Assembly: GCA_034003585.1 (NCBI GenBank)
Contig: JAVEYH010000005.1
Span: 1-64,000 of the forward strand
Direction: 5' to 3'
Source of the DNA: JAPXSY01 sp034003585
GTDB taxonomy: Bacteria > Verrucomicrobiota > Kiritimatiellia > RFP12 > UBA1067
DNA: 64,000 nt
The translations under genes were made by a program, and so were the position numbers. The first letter of the stretch is position 1; every line of letters starts with the position of its first letter. Shown here one piece after another: positions 33,119-43,123 of this stretch. Under the pieces are notes generated by a model. It saw nothing but the letters and a program-made list of their open reading frames with translations. It searched no databases and was not told the DNA's origin.

Positions 33119-34786
33119 TTAAAACTCCGTGTTCCATTTGCGGACCGTGTAATACCGCTGGTCCTCCATGTCCTTGAACACCGCCCGGGTCAGACGGGCG
33201 GTCTCCAGCGCCTGGGCCCGGTTGTTCTGCATGCGCGCCGCGTCAAAGGCGAGCTGCTGGCTGTTGAACCAGAGGGTGAGGCGCTCGCGAAGCCGGGTCA
33301 GCAGGCGCAGCGCCTCCACCTCTGCGGTCTTGTTGCCGGACAAAACGGTGCGGGCCAGCAGTCCCGAAAGGTTGCGCTGCAGCTCGAACCAGGTGGCCGG
33401 AGCCATGCGGTTGAGATCCGTCTCCGCCTGTTGGAGCAGCGCGGCCTCGCTCAGTTTGGGCAGCTCCCCGGGCGCTTCCCAATACGCGTACTCCATAGCC
33501 TCCGAGGCGCGCATGAACTTGGAGGAGAGCAGGTCCTCCAGCCGCACCCGCTCCGCCGCGGGGGCTTCGGCACGGATCACGATCCGCCGGTACCCGTAAC
33601 GGAACACGCTGGCCACGCCGAACCAGGAGCCCTCGCTGTCGCGGTAATACGTGACGCGGAGGTAGGGGAGGCCGTTGCGGATGCCGATGAAACCGGGCAT
33701 CGGCGAAGGCTTGTCGAAACTCCAGCGCTCGTTGCCCGCCTTCTGCTGCTGGATCCACTCTTCGACAAAGGCGAGGCGGCTCATGGTGACGAATTTCGGG
33801 TCGGTCTGCTCTTGCGTGATCAGCCGCATGGGCACATTCCGCTCGCGCCCGACAAATCCGGAAAGGATCATCCCGTCTTCGGTGACGGTTTTCTTGAACC
33901 GCACGGGGCCGGGATAACAGAGGTCATACCCCCCTTCCGCGAGCCCGCCGCCGGGAGCGGCCTCAAAGAGGTCGAGGTAGTTGCCCTCTGTGTCTTTCGC
34001 CCACTCGATCTTCGGTTCGGGCGGCGGGGTGCGGGGCCGGAAGATCACCGCCAGGGCGATCAGCGGGATCAGGACGGCCAGACCGCGCGTGATCCGTTTC
34101 TTGTGCCGTTTCTGCTCCACGATCCGCAGGTGTTCGATCTCCTCCGGCGTGGCCGCCCGCGTCTGCATGGCGCGGGTCGCGCCCTCTGCGGTCTCGTTAT
34201 CGATCGTCAAGGCTTCGAGCGGCAGACCGGAGGTGAGATCGGAGTCCGGGTAGGCGGGCGCGGGTGCGCCGAATCCCGCGCCGGTGCGGGCCGCGGCGGC
34301 GGCCCGGGTATGCGGCGGCGGCGGGGGCGTGGCGCGGGTCGCGCCTCTCTCGTCAGGGGACGGCCGCATGCCGTCGCCCGTGGGCGCCTCCTCGGCGCGC
34401 GTCCGGAACGTCGTTTCCGCACCGAAGGTCCCGCCGGTCCGCGTCGCGTCCGGCGCGGCGGCCGGTGCGCCGGAAGGTTCGCCCGCCGGCTCCCGCAGCA
34501 GGCACAAGACCGTGTTTTTTCCCATAGACAGGCGCTGGCCTTCCGTCAGCCGCACGCTTCCCGATACGGGGATGCCGTCCGCCTGCGTACCGAACTGGCT
34601 CAGATTCTCCACCGTCACCGCGCCGCCCCGCACCACGACCCGCGCGTGCAGCCCGGACACATCCGACGCGCCGAGGCGGAAGGTGGCGGAACGCGACCGC
34701 CCGAGGGTGTTCTCGCCCTCCTTCAAGATGAGAATCTCGCCGGCCGGGTCCCCTTTTTCGACTTTCAGACAGAACATGACGCTCAC
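33119..34786 (-). CDS. FHA-domain membrane protein of the Tad locus
   Basis: 555 residues. N-terminal FHA domain ~1-85 (LGRSRSATFRLGASDVSGLHARVV ... LSQFGTQADGIPV), where the NG of the usual NGT motif is replaced by FGTQADG. A Pro/Ala-rich linker follows, then a basic stretch and one membrane helix near 234-250 (GLAVLIPLIALAVIF). The C-terminal ~300 residues form an unrecognised domain with WIQQQKAGNERWSFDKPSPMPGFIGIRNGLPYLRVTYYRDSEGSWFGVASVFRYGYRRIVI. The ATG overlaps the tadC stop as ATGA, so it is translationally coupled. Confidence 0.72.
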   Translation of the reverse strand: MSVMFCLKVEKGDPAGEILILKEGENTLGRSRSATFRLGASDVSGLHARVVVRGGAVTVENLSQFGTQADGIPVSGSVRLTEGQRLSMGKNTVLCLLREPAGEPSGAPAAAPDATRTGGTFGAETTFRTRAEEAPTGDGMRPSPDERGATRATPPPPPHTRAAAAARTGAGFGAPAPAYPDSDLTSGLPLEALTIDNETAEGATRAMQTRAATPEEIEHLRIVEQKRHKKRITRGLAVLIPLIALAVIFRPRTPPPEPKIEWAKDTEGNYLDLFEAAPGGGLAEGGYDLCYPGPVRFKKTVTEDGMILSGFVGRERNVPMRLITQEQTDPKFVTMSRLAFVEEWIQQQKAGNERWSFDKPSPMPGFIGIRNGLPYLRVTYYRDSEGSWFGVASVFRYGYRRIVIRAEAPAAERVRLEDLLSSKFMRASEAMEYAYWEAPGELPKLSEAALLQQAETDLNRMAPATWFELQRNLSGLLARTVLSGNKTAEVEALRLLTRLRERLTLWFNSQQLAFDAARMQNNRAQALETARLTRAVFKDMEDQRYYTVRKWNTEF

Positions 34787-35682
34787 CCTCCCCCGCTTTG
34801 GAAATACTCGCCCATGCCGGATTCGATCGCCCGGATGATGATCGGCGCGGCGATGATGATGAAGACCGCGGGCATGATGAACAGGGCGGTCGGGATCAGC
34901 ATCAGCGAGGGCGCGCGGGCGGCCTGCCGCTCGGCCCGCTGGTAACGCCGCCGCCGGATCTCCTCCGCCTGGATCTTGAGCGTCGCGGAGATGCTCGCGC
35001 CCATTTCGCTGCTCTGGATCACCGAGGTCACCAGCGACCGGAACTCATCGAGCTGAACCCGGTCCGCCATGGCTTTGAGGCCTTCGATGCGCGATTTGCC
35101 CAGCTCGATCTGCCGGAGCGTCACGCCGAACTCCTCCCGCAACGGCCCCTTGGGCCCGTCATGCACCAGATTGCGCACCGCCGCGCCGAAATCCTGACCC
35201 GCCTCCATCGAGACGGTGATCAGGTCGATCGCGTACGGCATGCTCTTCGACATGCGGTCCTTGCGCGTACGCGCGCAACGGCTGACCCACGCCACGGGGT
35301 AATACCAGCCCATCAGGCCGAAGCCGGCGCCGGCCAGCAGACCGTACGCCCAATTCAGCGTCAGGATGAAGGTGAGCAGGCCCGCCACCGCGAAAAGCGC
35401 GGCGCCGGCGAACCCCTGCAGTCCGCGCACCTCGACGGATTCGACCGGCATCGCGCCCGCGATCAGGTCGTTGCGGAGCTGGCGCGTCTGCACCGGAAAC
35501 GTCTGGTCGACCCACGCGCCGGTCGCCCGGCCGATGGTGCCGATCTCGTGGTGGAACACGCGGAACACCAGCGGCTTGGCGTTGCTCAGCGTCTCGTTTT
35601 CCTTGCGGATGACCGCCTGGATCCCGCTGACCAGGAACAGGACCGAGAGGAACGCCAGCATTTGGATGATGACCACGTCCAT
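34783..35682 (-). CDS. tadC: Tad secretion inner-membrane platform protein TadC (GspF domain)
   Basis: 299 residues with membrane segments near the N-terminus (MDVVIIQMLAFLSVLFLVSG), around 115-145 and at the C-terminus, and a GspF/T2SF domain containing MPYAIDLITVSMEAGQDFGAAVRNLV and LVTSVIQSSEMGASISATLKIQAEEIRRRRYQRAE, which are family hallmarks. With TadB it forms the platform driven by the ATPase. Twelve bases separate it from tadB. Confidence 0.92.
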   Translation of the reverse strand: MDVVIIQMLAFLSVLFLVSGIQAVIRKENETLSNAKPLVFRVFHHEIGTIGRATGAWVDQTFPVQTRQLRNDLIAGAMPVESVEVRGLQGFAGAALFAVAGLLTFILTLNWAYGLLAGAGFGLMGWYYPVAWVSRCARTRKDRMSKSMPYAIDLITVSMEAGQDFGAAVRNLVHDGPKGPLREEFGVTLRQIELGKSRIEGLKAMADRVQLDEFRSLVTSVIQSSEMGASISATLKIQAEEIRRRRYQRAERQAARAPSLMLIPTALFIMPAVFIIIAAPIIIRAIESGMGEYFQSGGG

Positions 35683-35694
35683 GCGGTTGCCTCC

Positions 35695-36576
35695 TCAGAC
35701 ATCGATGGTGACGATTTTGTTGATCACGAGAAACCCCACGGTCTCGAGGACCGCCACCGCGCCGATCGCGCACCAGCCGATCTTGGTCTGGAGCAGCGGC
35801 TGCATCAGTTCGCGATCCAGGAAAAAGAGGATCAGGAAGGCCACCAGCGGCGCCGCCGCCATGGCGATGGCCTCGAACCGTCCCTGCGCGGTCATGGTCA
35901 GCAGCCGGTCTTTGAAATCCGTGCGCTGGCGGATCGTGTCGGTGATCCGGTCCAGCACCTCCGCCAGGCTGCCGCCCGACTGCATGGTCAGCCGGATCGC
36001 CGTGACCAGCAGGCTGAGGTCTTCGCCAGGCATCCGCTCGCACAGGCGGTTGAGGGACTCGGGCAGGTCCATGCCCAGACGGTACTCGTGCAGCACGAGC
36101 ATCAGTTCTTCCGTCATCGGCCCCCCCATATCGCGCGACACGATCTCCAGACTCTGCGGCAGCGCCGCGCCGGCGCGCAACCCGTTCGCCAGCCCGAGCG
36201 TAAGATCCGTCAGGCGGGCGTCGAACAGGCGCTGGCGCGCACGGATGCGGCGCCACACCCACTTGGACGGGATGCGGAAGGCGATCGCGCCCGCCAGCAG
36301 GCAGGCCCCGCCGATCAGCACGGGGCTCAGCACATTGAAGGCGATCAGCGCGGCCGCCGCAAGGCCCGCCCCCAGCAGCGCGGCCGACCAGCAGGCCTGC
36401 GCTAGGCGCTCCGGGGTCGTGAACCGGTAGATCGGCCCCAACTGCGTCACGCCGTCGGACCGGACGTATTTGCCGGCCGACCTCTCCAGCCCGAGCTGCG
36501 CCAGCAGCGGGGTCACCACCCACACGCCCCACGTCGTGGCCGCGAACACCAGCACCAGCACCAGGATGTCGGTCAT
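35695..36576 (-). CDS. tadB: Tad secretion inner-membrane platform protein TadB (GspF domain)
   Basis: 293 residues. N-terminal membrane helix, a paired helix near 85-115, a GspF domain (FDARLTDLTLGLANGLRAGAALPQSLEIVSRDMGGPMTEELMLVLHEYRLGMDLPESLNRLCERMPGEDLSLLVTAI), and C-terminal membrane segments. The start at 36576 (MTDILVLVLVF) was chosen for a GAGGAG site; a longer frame to 36630 overlaps the region just after cpaF. Partner of TadC. Confidence 0.92.
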   Translation of the reverse strand: MTDILVLVLVFAATTWGVWVVTPLLAQLGLERSAGKYVRSDGVTQLGPIYRFTTPERLAQACWSAALLGAGLAAAALIAFNVLSPVLIGGACLLAGAIAFRIPSKWVWRRIRARQRLFDARLTDLTLGLANGLRAGAALPQSLEIVSRDMGGPMTEELMLVLHEYRLGMDLPESLNRLCERMPGEDLSLLVTAIRLTMQSGGSLAEVLDRITDTIRQRTDFKDRLLTMTAQGRFEAIAMAAAPLVAFLILFFLDRELMQPLLQTKIGWCAIGAVAVLETVGFLVINKIVTIDV

Positions 36577-36607
36577 GGGAAACTCCTCGCTTGCGCGCGC
36601 TTTCCGT

Positions 36608-38284
<1,677 letters not shown>

Positions 38285-38330
38285 GAATCGGACTCCGGAG
38301 AGGCGCGGTTCGGTTGTGACCCCGGACGGA

Positions 38331-39905
38331 TCAGAAGAAGAAGAACCGGCGTTTCTGTTTTTCGAGCTGGCGCTGCTGCACCGGTTTGTCGGACTCCTGA
38401 AGCGTCGGCGCGGTCTGCTCCGAAACCGGCGCGGTCTCGATCGGCATGCCGGCGATGCGCGGGCTCATCAGAATCAGCACCTTGCTGTCCTCCTTGCGCG
38501 TGTTCTTCTCCGAGAAGAACCACGAGATGGCCGGCACGCTGCGCAGGAACGGTACCCCTTCCATGCTGGACTGCTCGACCAGGCTCTTCATGCCCGCCAG
38601 CACGATAGTCTGGCCGATCGGGCAGTTGACGGTGGTTTCGATACGGTTGCGCTTGAGGTCGTAATCATTGCCGACCGGCACGGGATAGCTGAGCTCGAGG
38701 TTCACGTCCAAAGCCGCGGCCTTGGCGTTCATCAGCCCGCCCTTAACCTTCATGATCAGGCCGTAGTCCACATCCTCCAGCGACGTGGCGTCGCGTGTGG
38801 CGACCCGCACTTTCAGGGTGCCGCCGCTGTGGTAGGTGCGCCACTCGGGCGAGTCGTTCTTGAAGGTCATGTGCCCGGCGTTCTGGAACCGCCCCGGCCC
38901 GTTGCCCGCGAAGAACTTGAGCGCGCCCTGCAGCCCGCTGTTGATGGTGTAGTTGCCCGCCCATCCCGAAGAGCGCGTGCCCAGGTCGCCCTGGAAGCCC
39001 GCGGAGGTGGAGTCCAGCACCAGCAGGCCCGCCTTGGCCAGATTCACGCCGATCTGCTTCTCTTCCGCGTCCGTGACCCCCACGAACACGGCCTCCATCT
39101 CGATCATGGTCGGCACGATCGCCAGATCCACCAAGGCCTGCACCGCCCCCTCGTTCGCGGGTTTGGCCGCGCCTTGTTTCTCTTCGGTCTTTTGTTTGAG
39201 CGTGATCCAGTTCTGCGCCTCGATGATCTGCAGGATGCGGTCTTTGTCGCGCTGGCTGTAAACCTGGCCGGACACGAAGATGTTGTTGCCGGAAAAGGCC
39301 AGCTTCACGCTGCCCGGCACGGCGGATTCCGCGGGCGCCTCAGCGTCCAGCACCTTCACCCCGGCTTTCTCGAAGGCCGCCTTGAGCCCCAGCATCACCT
39401 CGGGCGCGGGCCGGAACGAGGCCAGATTGACCACCGAATCCTTGTACAGGGCCACCACCTTCTGCAGGTAGTTCCAGTGCTCGATGTTGCTGACCTCGCC
39501 TTTGATGAGCACGCGGCCGAGGTTGATCGCCACATCCACCTCCGGCACGGTGTCCAGATCCCGCTTGACCGCCGCGAGCACGGCGTTGATGTTGTCGGTC
39601 ACGGTCAGCGCGAAGATCGCCGAAACGTTCCCCTCGCCGGTCACCTGCAGGTCGGTCGTCCCGGCCCGCAGCCCCATGACGCGCAACTGCTGCTGCCCCT
39701 GCTGCTCCACCTTGGCCACCGACGGGTCGGCCATGCGGAACCCCACGATCGGGAAGGCGGTGTTGATGACCTCCATCTTGCCGACCGTCACCGTCACCGG
39801 TTCCGCATCCGCGGCCCGCGCCGGACCGGGTGTTGTCACCAGCGCGACCGCCGCGACCGCCCATACGGCCGCCATGATTCTCTTTCCGTTTCTGAGTGAG
39901 TTCAT
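38331..39905 (-). CDS. cpaC: Outer-membrane secretin of the Tad system (CpaC/RcpA)
   Basis: 524 residues, signal peptide MNSLRNGKRIMAAVWAVAAV ... ARA. An N-terminal pilus-secretin domain (VTVGKMEVINTAFPIVGFRMADPSVAKVEQQGQQQLRVMGLRAGTTDLQVTG) and a BON-like segment precede the C-terminal secretin domain with IGQTIVLAGMKS, EGVPFLRSVPAISWFFSEKN and VLILMSPRIAG, matching the secretin end motif. It forms the outer-membrane channel. The C-terminus (QRQLEKQKRRFFFF) is unusual, with a basic run and four Phe. Confidence 0.92.
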   Translation of the reverse strand: MNSLRNGKRIMAAVWAVAAVALVTTPGPARAADAEPVTVTVGKMEVINTAFPIVGFRMADPSVAKVEQQGQQQLRVMGLRAGTTDLQVTGEGNVSAIFALTVTDNINAVLAAVKRDLDTVPEVDVAINLGRVLIKGEVSNIEHWNYLQKVVALYKDSVVNLASFRPAPEVMLGLKAAFEKAGVKVLDAEAPAESAVPGSVKLAFSGNNIFVSGQVYSQRDKDRILQIIEAQNWITLKQKTEEKQGAAKPANEGAVQALVDLAIVPTMIEMEAVFVGVTDAEEKQIGVNLAKAGLLVLDSTSAGFQGDLGTRSSGWAGNYTINSGLQGALKFFAGNGPGRFQNAGHMTFKNDSPEWRTYHSGGTLKVRVATRDATSLEDVDYGLIMKVKGGLMNAKAAALDVNLELSYPVPVGNDYDLKRNRIETTVNCPIGQTIVLAGMKSLVEQSSMEGVPFLRSVPAISWFFSEKNTRKEDSKVLILMSPRIAGMPIETAPVSEQTAPTLQESDKPVQQRQLEKQKRRFFFF

Positions 39906-39923
39906 GTTTTGCCTCCGTTCGGA

Positions 39924-40727
39924 TTACTGTCCCGCCGGTTTGACCGTTCCCGCGGCATCGATCTGCCCGGGGATGGTCGGCATCTCAACGGGTTTCAGCC
40001 CTTTCAACAGGTTGTCAAACGTCTCCGCATCGACCATGCCGATATCCATCCGGTTGATGGCCGCCGCGTCGCCGGGGCGGCGCAGGGCGAGCGTCAGCTG
40101 CGCCTCGCGCTGCGCGGCCACCAGCACCTGGGCCTGCTGCGGCGGCAGCGCCAGAATCAGCTCGCCCGACGCCTCGTCGCCGCCGGCGCGGTCCGAGGCC
40201 ACATCCAGGACCCGGACACGGGGGAAGAGGACCAGCGTGGCCTCTTTGGCCACCTCGGTGGGCGCGGCCGCGAGGTCCGCGGTGGCGACTTTGCTTTTGA
40301 TCCGGAACGTGCCGATCACCGCCACCTCGTCGCCGGGCTGCACCAGGCGCGCGATGCCGCCGGGCGGCAGGGTCAGCGCCACCGCCCATTCGCCCTCGCC
40401 CACGATATCGGCCATGCTGCGCGAAAGCCCCACGTCCGAGAGCAGCACGTAATCGCCCTGGGCGATCGAACGCAGCGCCTTCTGGCCCTTCACCATCTCC
40501 GAGCGCGACCAGAAGATCGCCTGCGCGGGCCGCGCCGAAACCGGGATCTTCTTCTCCATGATCGAGTCGGCGGTCAGCACGTCGCCCGCCGCGATGTCCC
40601 GCGCGACCGCAACCACCGAGGTCATCTTCTCCGCCGCCTGCTTGCGCGCCTGCAGCAGCCTTCCGACCGCCAGCACCGCCGCCAACCCCAACAGTACCGC
40701 CAGAATCAACGGAATGAAGTTTTTCAT
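39924..40727 (-). CDS. cpaB: Tad pilus assembly protein CpaB/RcpC
   Basis: 267 residues. An N-terminal membrane anchor (MKNFIPLILAVLLGLAAVLAVGRLL) is followed by a SAF domain (SVVAVARDIAAGDVLTADSIMEKKIPV) and the RcpC domain (GEWAVALTLPPGGIARLVQPGDEVAVIGTF). CpaB links the inner membrane to the secretin. The start at 40727 is set by the anchor and a GGAAA site. A 14-base spacer separates it from the small exported-protein gene upstream. Confidence 0.9.
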   Translation of the reverse strand: MKNFIPLILAVLLGLAAVLAVGRLLQARKQAAEKMTSVVAVARDIAAGDVLTADSIMEKKIPVSARPAQAIFWSRSEMVKGQKALRSIAQGDYVLLSDVGLSRSMADIVGEGEWAVALTLPPGGIARLVQPGDEVAVIGTFRIKSKVATADLAAAPTEVAKEATLVLFPRVRVLDVASDRAGGDEASGELILALPPQQAQVLVAAQREAQLTLALRRPGDAAAINRMDIGMVDAETFDNLLKGLKPVEMPTIPGQIDAAGTVKPAGQ

Positions 40728-40741
40728 CCGACCGTTTCCTT

Positions 40742-41110
40742 TCACGGGCCTTGCCGCGCGTCCTCGCCCCAGGCGAAACCGCAGGCGCCCACTCCTTTTT
40801 CCCACACCATGACCAAAAGACGCATCCGCTTCCGGCTGCACAGCAACAGATGCGACCGGCCCGCCACAATCCGCTTCTCGACTTTCCACCCGCCGCCCGC
40901 CAACGCCTGCCGGAACTCCCGGCTGGCGTTTTCGAGCGTGCCGCTCAGCTCGCCCTCCTGCCGCCACGTCTGGCCGTCCGGATCCTCGCGCAGAACCGTG
41001 GCCAGCGGCGGGAGCGGCGGCGCCGGCAACACCGCCGGCGGCGCGCCGGCCGCCGCCAGCGCCAGCCCGAACGCCGCGCACGCGAGACTACTCGTAGGGC
41101 CACGCCTCAT
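40742..41110 (-). CDS. Small exported protein in the Tad operon, unknown function
   Basis: 122 residues with a signal peptide (MRRGPTSSLACAAFGLALAAAGA). The mature part is short, with WRQEGELSGTLENASREFRQALAGGGWKVEKRIVAG and LLLCSRKRMRLLVMVWEKGVGACGFAWG. No family recognised. Its start lies 23 bases inside the preceding TadE-like gene, and cpaB follows closely, so it belongs to the operon. It could be a periplasmic accessory or pilotin-like factor. Confidence 0.65.
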   Translation of the reverse strand: MRRGPTSSLACAAFGLALAAAGAPPAVLPAPPLPPLATVLREDPDGQTWRQEGELSGTLENASREFRQALAGGGWKVEKRIVAGRSHLLLCSRKRMRLLVMVWEKGVGACGFAWGEDARQGP

Positions 41111-41684
41111 TGCTGATCGCCTCCCATTGCCCGGCGACTTCCGCGGACTTCGCGACACCGTACCGGTTCCGGATATAGTCCGGCTTCGCCTCCTCGCGCG
41201 TCCGCATCACCACCACGTGGCGCTGATCCTCCTTATCCCGCCCGAACAGGTTGTTGGCCTGCTCCAACGGCACGCCGCTGCCGTAAAAAACCTGGCCCGC
41301 GTTGAACATCGAGCGCACCCACGCCGGCATCCGCATTTGCAGCCGGACCTGGCCGCTGGCCGCATGACTCCAATCAAACGTCTCATCAATCCGCGCGTCG
41401 CTCGAGCTTGGCCGGTGGTATTGGCTCAACGCGCCGTTCGCCTCGGTGAAAAAATGCCGGTGGACCGTGCCCGCATCGGTCTTCTCCCTGTCCGGATAGC
41501 GCAACCCGTGGTTCCATGCCACAAACCGGTCGGCGATCACCAGTTGCTGCCGGGTGACCAGCAGATCGCCGACCCACATCACCCCGCCCAGGAAAATCAG
41601 GAACAACGGAATGGCCAGCACCGTCTCCATGAGGACCGCGCCCCTCCGTTTTTCCGCGTCTCGCTGTAGGATTCCGCCGGACAT
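41088..41684 (-). CDS. TadE-like pseudopilin
   Basis: 198 residues. The N-terminal basic segment and single hydrophobic helix (EKRRGAVLMETVLAIPLFLIFLGGVMWVGDLL) match the TadE-like pattern GAxxxEfaxxxPlll. The rest is extracytoplasmic, without a recognised domain. The start at 41684 has GGAGGCGAGGAG upstream; a longer version to 41753 would begin inside the -10 box of the predicted promoter. It appears to be the first gene of the operon. Confidence 0.78.
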   Translation of the reverse strand: MSGGILQRDAEKRRGAVLMETVLAIPLFLIFLGGVMWVGDLLVTRQQLVIADRFVAWNHGLRYPDREKTDAGTVHRHFFTEANGALSQYHRPSSSDARIDETFDWSHAASGQVRLQMRMPAWVRSMFNAGQVFYGSGVPLEQANNLFGRDKEDQRHVVVMRTREEAKPDYIRNRYGVAKSAEVAGQWEAISNEAWPYE

Positions 41685-41748
41685 CCGCTCCTCGCCTCCC
41701 CGATCGACCCAAAACGGCGCAACGCTTTTGCTCACCATCGTGGACATA

Positions 41749-41778
41749 AGCATACCGGGAGGCCCCTTTCCAAAACAA
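41749..41778 (-). promoter_or_regulatory. Putative promoter of the Tad operon
   Basis: On the minus strand TTGTTT (41778-41773), 18-base spacer, TATGCT (41754-41749). Downstream the TadE-like start at 41684 has a strong ribosome site. Confidence 0.45.
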
Positions 41779-41916
41779 GAATAAAATGAACTCTTTCCTT
41801 TTTACCACTCCGGACCGCATCCCGGTTGCCTTGCCTTTCGGCAACGAGCCGGCGCGCTGGCGGGGAGAGAAGCGGGGTCAGGGAAACGGGAAGCCTCCTT
41901 TCCAAAGGGAAACCGC

Positions 41917-41945
41917 TTGTTTCGTCCCGGGCAAAGCATTATAGT
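41917..41945 (+). promoter_or_regulatory. Putative promoter of the DUF481 gene
   Basis: TTGTTT (41917-41922), 17-base spacer, TATAGT (41940-41945); leader of about 90 bases to the ATG at 42041. Confidence 0.45.
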
Positions 41946-42040
41946 CCGCATTGGTTTGAGGATAAACGAACGTCTCCCGCGAAGCCCGGCGCATCGTGCG
42001 GACGGGGTGGCGGGTGACGTAAACAGAATAGGAGATACGC

Positions 42041-43057
42041 ATGAGAATCGGGGCATGGGCATGGGCGGTTGCCGCCACTATCGGGTTTTCGGTCTCGCTT
42101 TCCGGCGATGAGGTGCTGTTCAAGTCGGGCGACCGCCTGACGGGCAAGGTCGAGAAAGTGGCGGGCGGGAAAATGACCTTCGCCTCCAACGTGGCGGGGA
42201 CGCTCACCCTGAATATGGCGGACATCAAGACCTTCGCGACCGATGAGCCGATCGAACTCGCCCTGGCGGACGGTTCGCTGCAGAAGCAGAAGGTGGCCGC
42301 TTCCGACGAGGGGTATGTGACGGTTGCCGGCACGGCGCAGCCCGCATCGCTGCCGATCGCCAACATCGCCAAGATCAACCCCGACAAGCCCCGGTGGACG
42401 GGTGTGGTGGGCGTCGGCGCCACCTTTGTCCGCGGCAACACCAAAAGCGATACCGCCAGTGTGAATGTCGAGGCCGCGCGCCGCACCGAAAACGACCGCA
42501 CGTCGTTCGGCGCCGGGTACTATTTCGCCAAGCAACGCGATAACGCCACCCGCGACGACAGCACGATCGCGGACAACTGGTTCCTCAAGGGCCAGTACGA
42601 CTACTTCTTCTCGCAGAAGTTCTACGGGTACGGCAACCTGCGGTACGAGAAGGACCGCATCGCCAACCTGGACGCGCGGATCACGCCGGGCCTCGGTGTC
42701 GGTTACCAGTGGATCGAGCGGGCGGACCTCAATTTCTCGACCGAGGCCGGCGCCAACTGGGTCTATGAAAAATACACCGATCCGAGCGAAACCCGCACCT
42801 ATATGGCCGGCCGCCTGGCCTACCATTTGGACAAAACCTTCAATGAGCATGTGAAGGGGTTCCATAATCTCGAATACATCCCCAGCTTCGAGCGGGCCGA
42901 CACCTTCCTGGTCAACGCCGATGTGGGGTTGCGCGCCGCCGTCACCGCACGGATGGCGATCGAGGCCAAGACGCAACTGGCGTATAACGCCCAGCCTTCC
43001 GAAGGACGCGACAAAAAAGACCTGCGCCACATCCTCGGCGTGGCCTGGACCTTCTGA
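42041..43057 (+). CDS. DUF481 outer-membrane beta-barrel protein
   Basis: 338 residues, signal peptide MRIGAWAWAVAATIGFSVSL. The N-terminal ~110 residues are a small beta domain (DEVLFKSGDRLTGKVEKVAGGKMTFAS). The rest is a DUF481 barrel with alternating aromatic strands (VGVGATFVRGNTKSDTASVNVEA, WFLKGQYDYFFSQKFYGYGNLRYEKD, LGVGYQWI) and a terminal Phe (ILGVAWTF), the usual barrel-assembly signal. The function of DUF481 (YdiY-like) proteins is not known. AGGAGA precedes the ATG. Confidence 0.88.
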   Translation: MRIGAWAWAVAATIGFSVSLSGDEVLFKSGDRLTGKVEKVAGGKMTFASNVAGTLTLNMADIKTFATDEPIELALADGSLQKQKVAASDEGYVTVAGTAQPASLPIANIAKINPDKPRWTGVVGVGATFVRGNTKSDTASVNVEAARRTENDRTSFGAGYYFAKQRDNATRDDSTIADNWFLKGQYDYFFSQKFYGYGNLRYEKDRIANLDARITPGLGVGYQWIERADLNFSTEAGANWVYEKYTDPSETRTYMAGRLAYHLDKTFNEHVKGFHNLEYIPSFERADTFLVNADVGLRAAVTARMAIEAKTQLAYNAQPSEGRDKKDLRHILGVAWTF

Positions 43058-43123
43058 TTCGAACAGAGACCGGCCCCGCGCCGCGCGTTTGGCGCGCCGG
43101 GGCCGCGCGGAGTGGGGAAACGC

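Larger units (their letters stand above)
41685..42040. other. Divergent intergenic region between the Tad operon and the DUF481 gene
   Basis: No gene supported. It carries one promoter-like element per strand (41749-41778 minus, 41917-41945 plus) and a small GTTGCC/GGCAAC hairpin at 41825-41845. Confidence 0.65.

Noticed and set aside
30820..34786. Anti-phage or toxin-type system around the FHA proteins
   Set aside because: No nuclease, helicase or toxin domain is present; tight coupling to tadBC and cpaF explains the locus.
41684..41753. Upstream start of the TadE-like gene at 41753
   Set aside because: That ATG lies inside the predicted TATGCT -10 box and has no ribosome site, while 41684 has a strong one.
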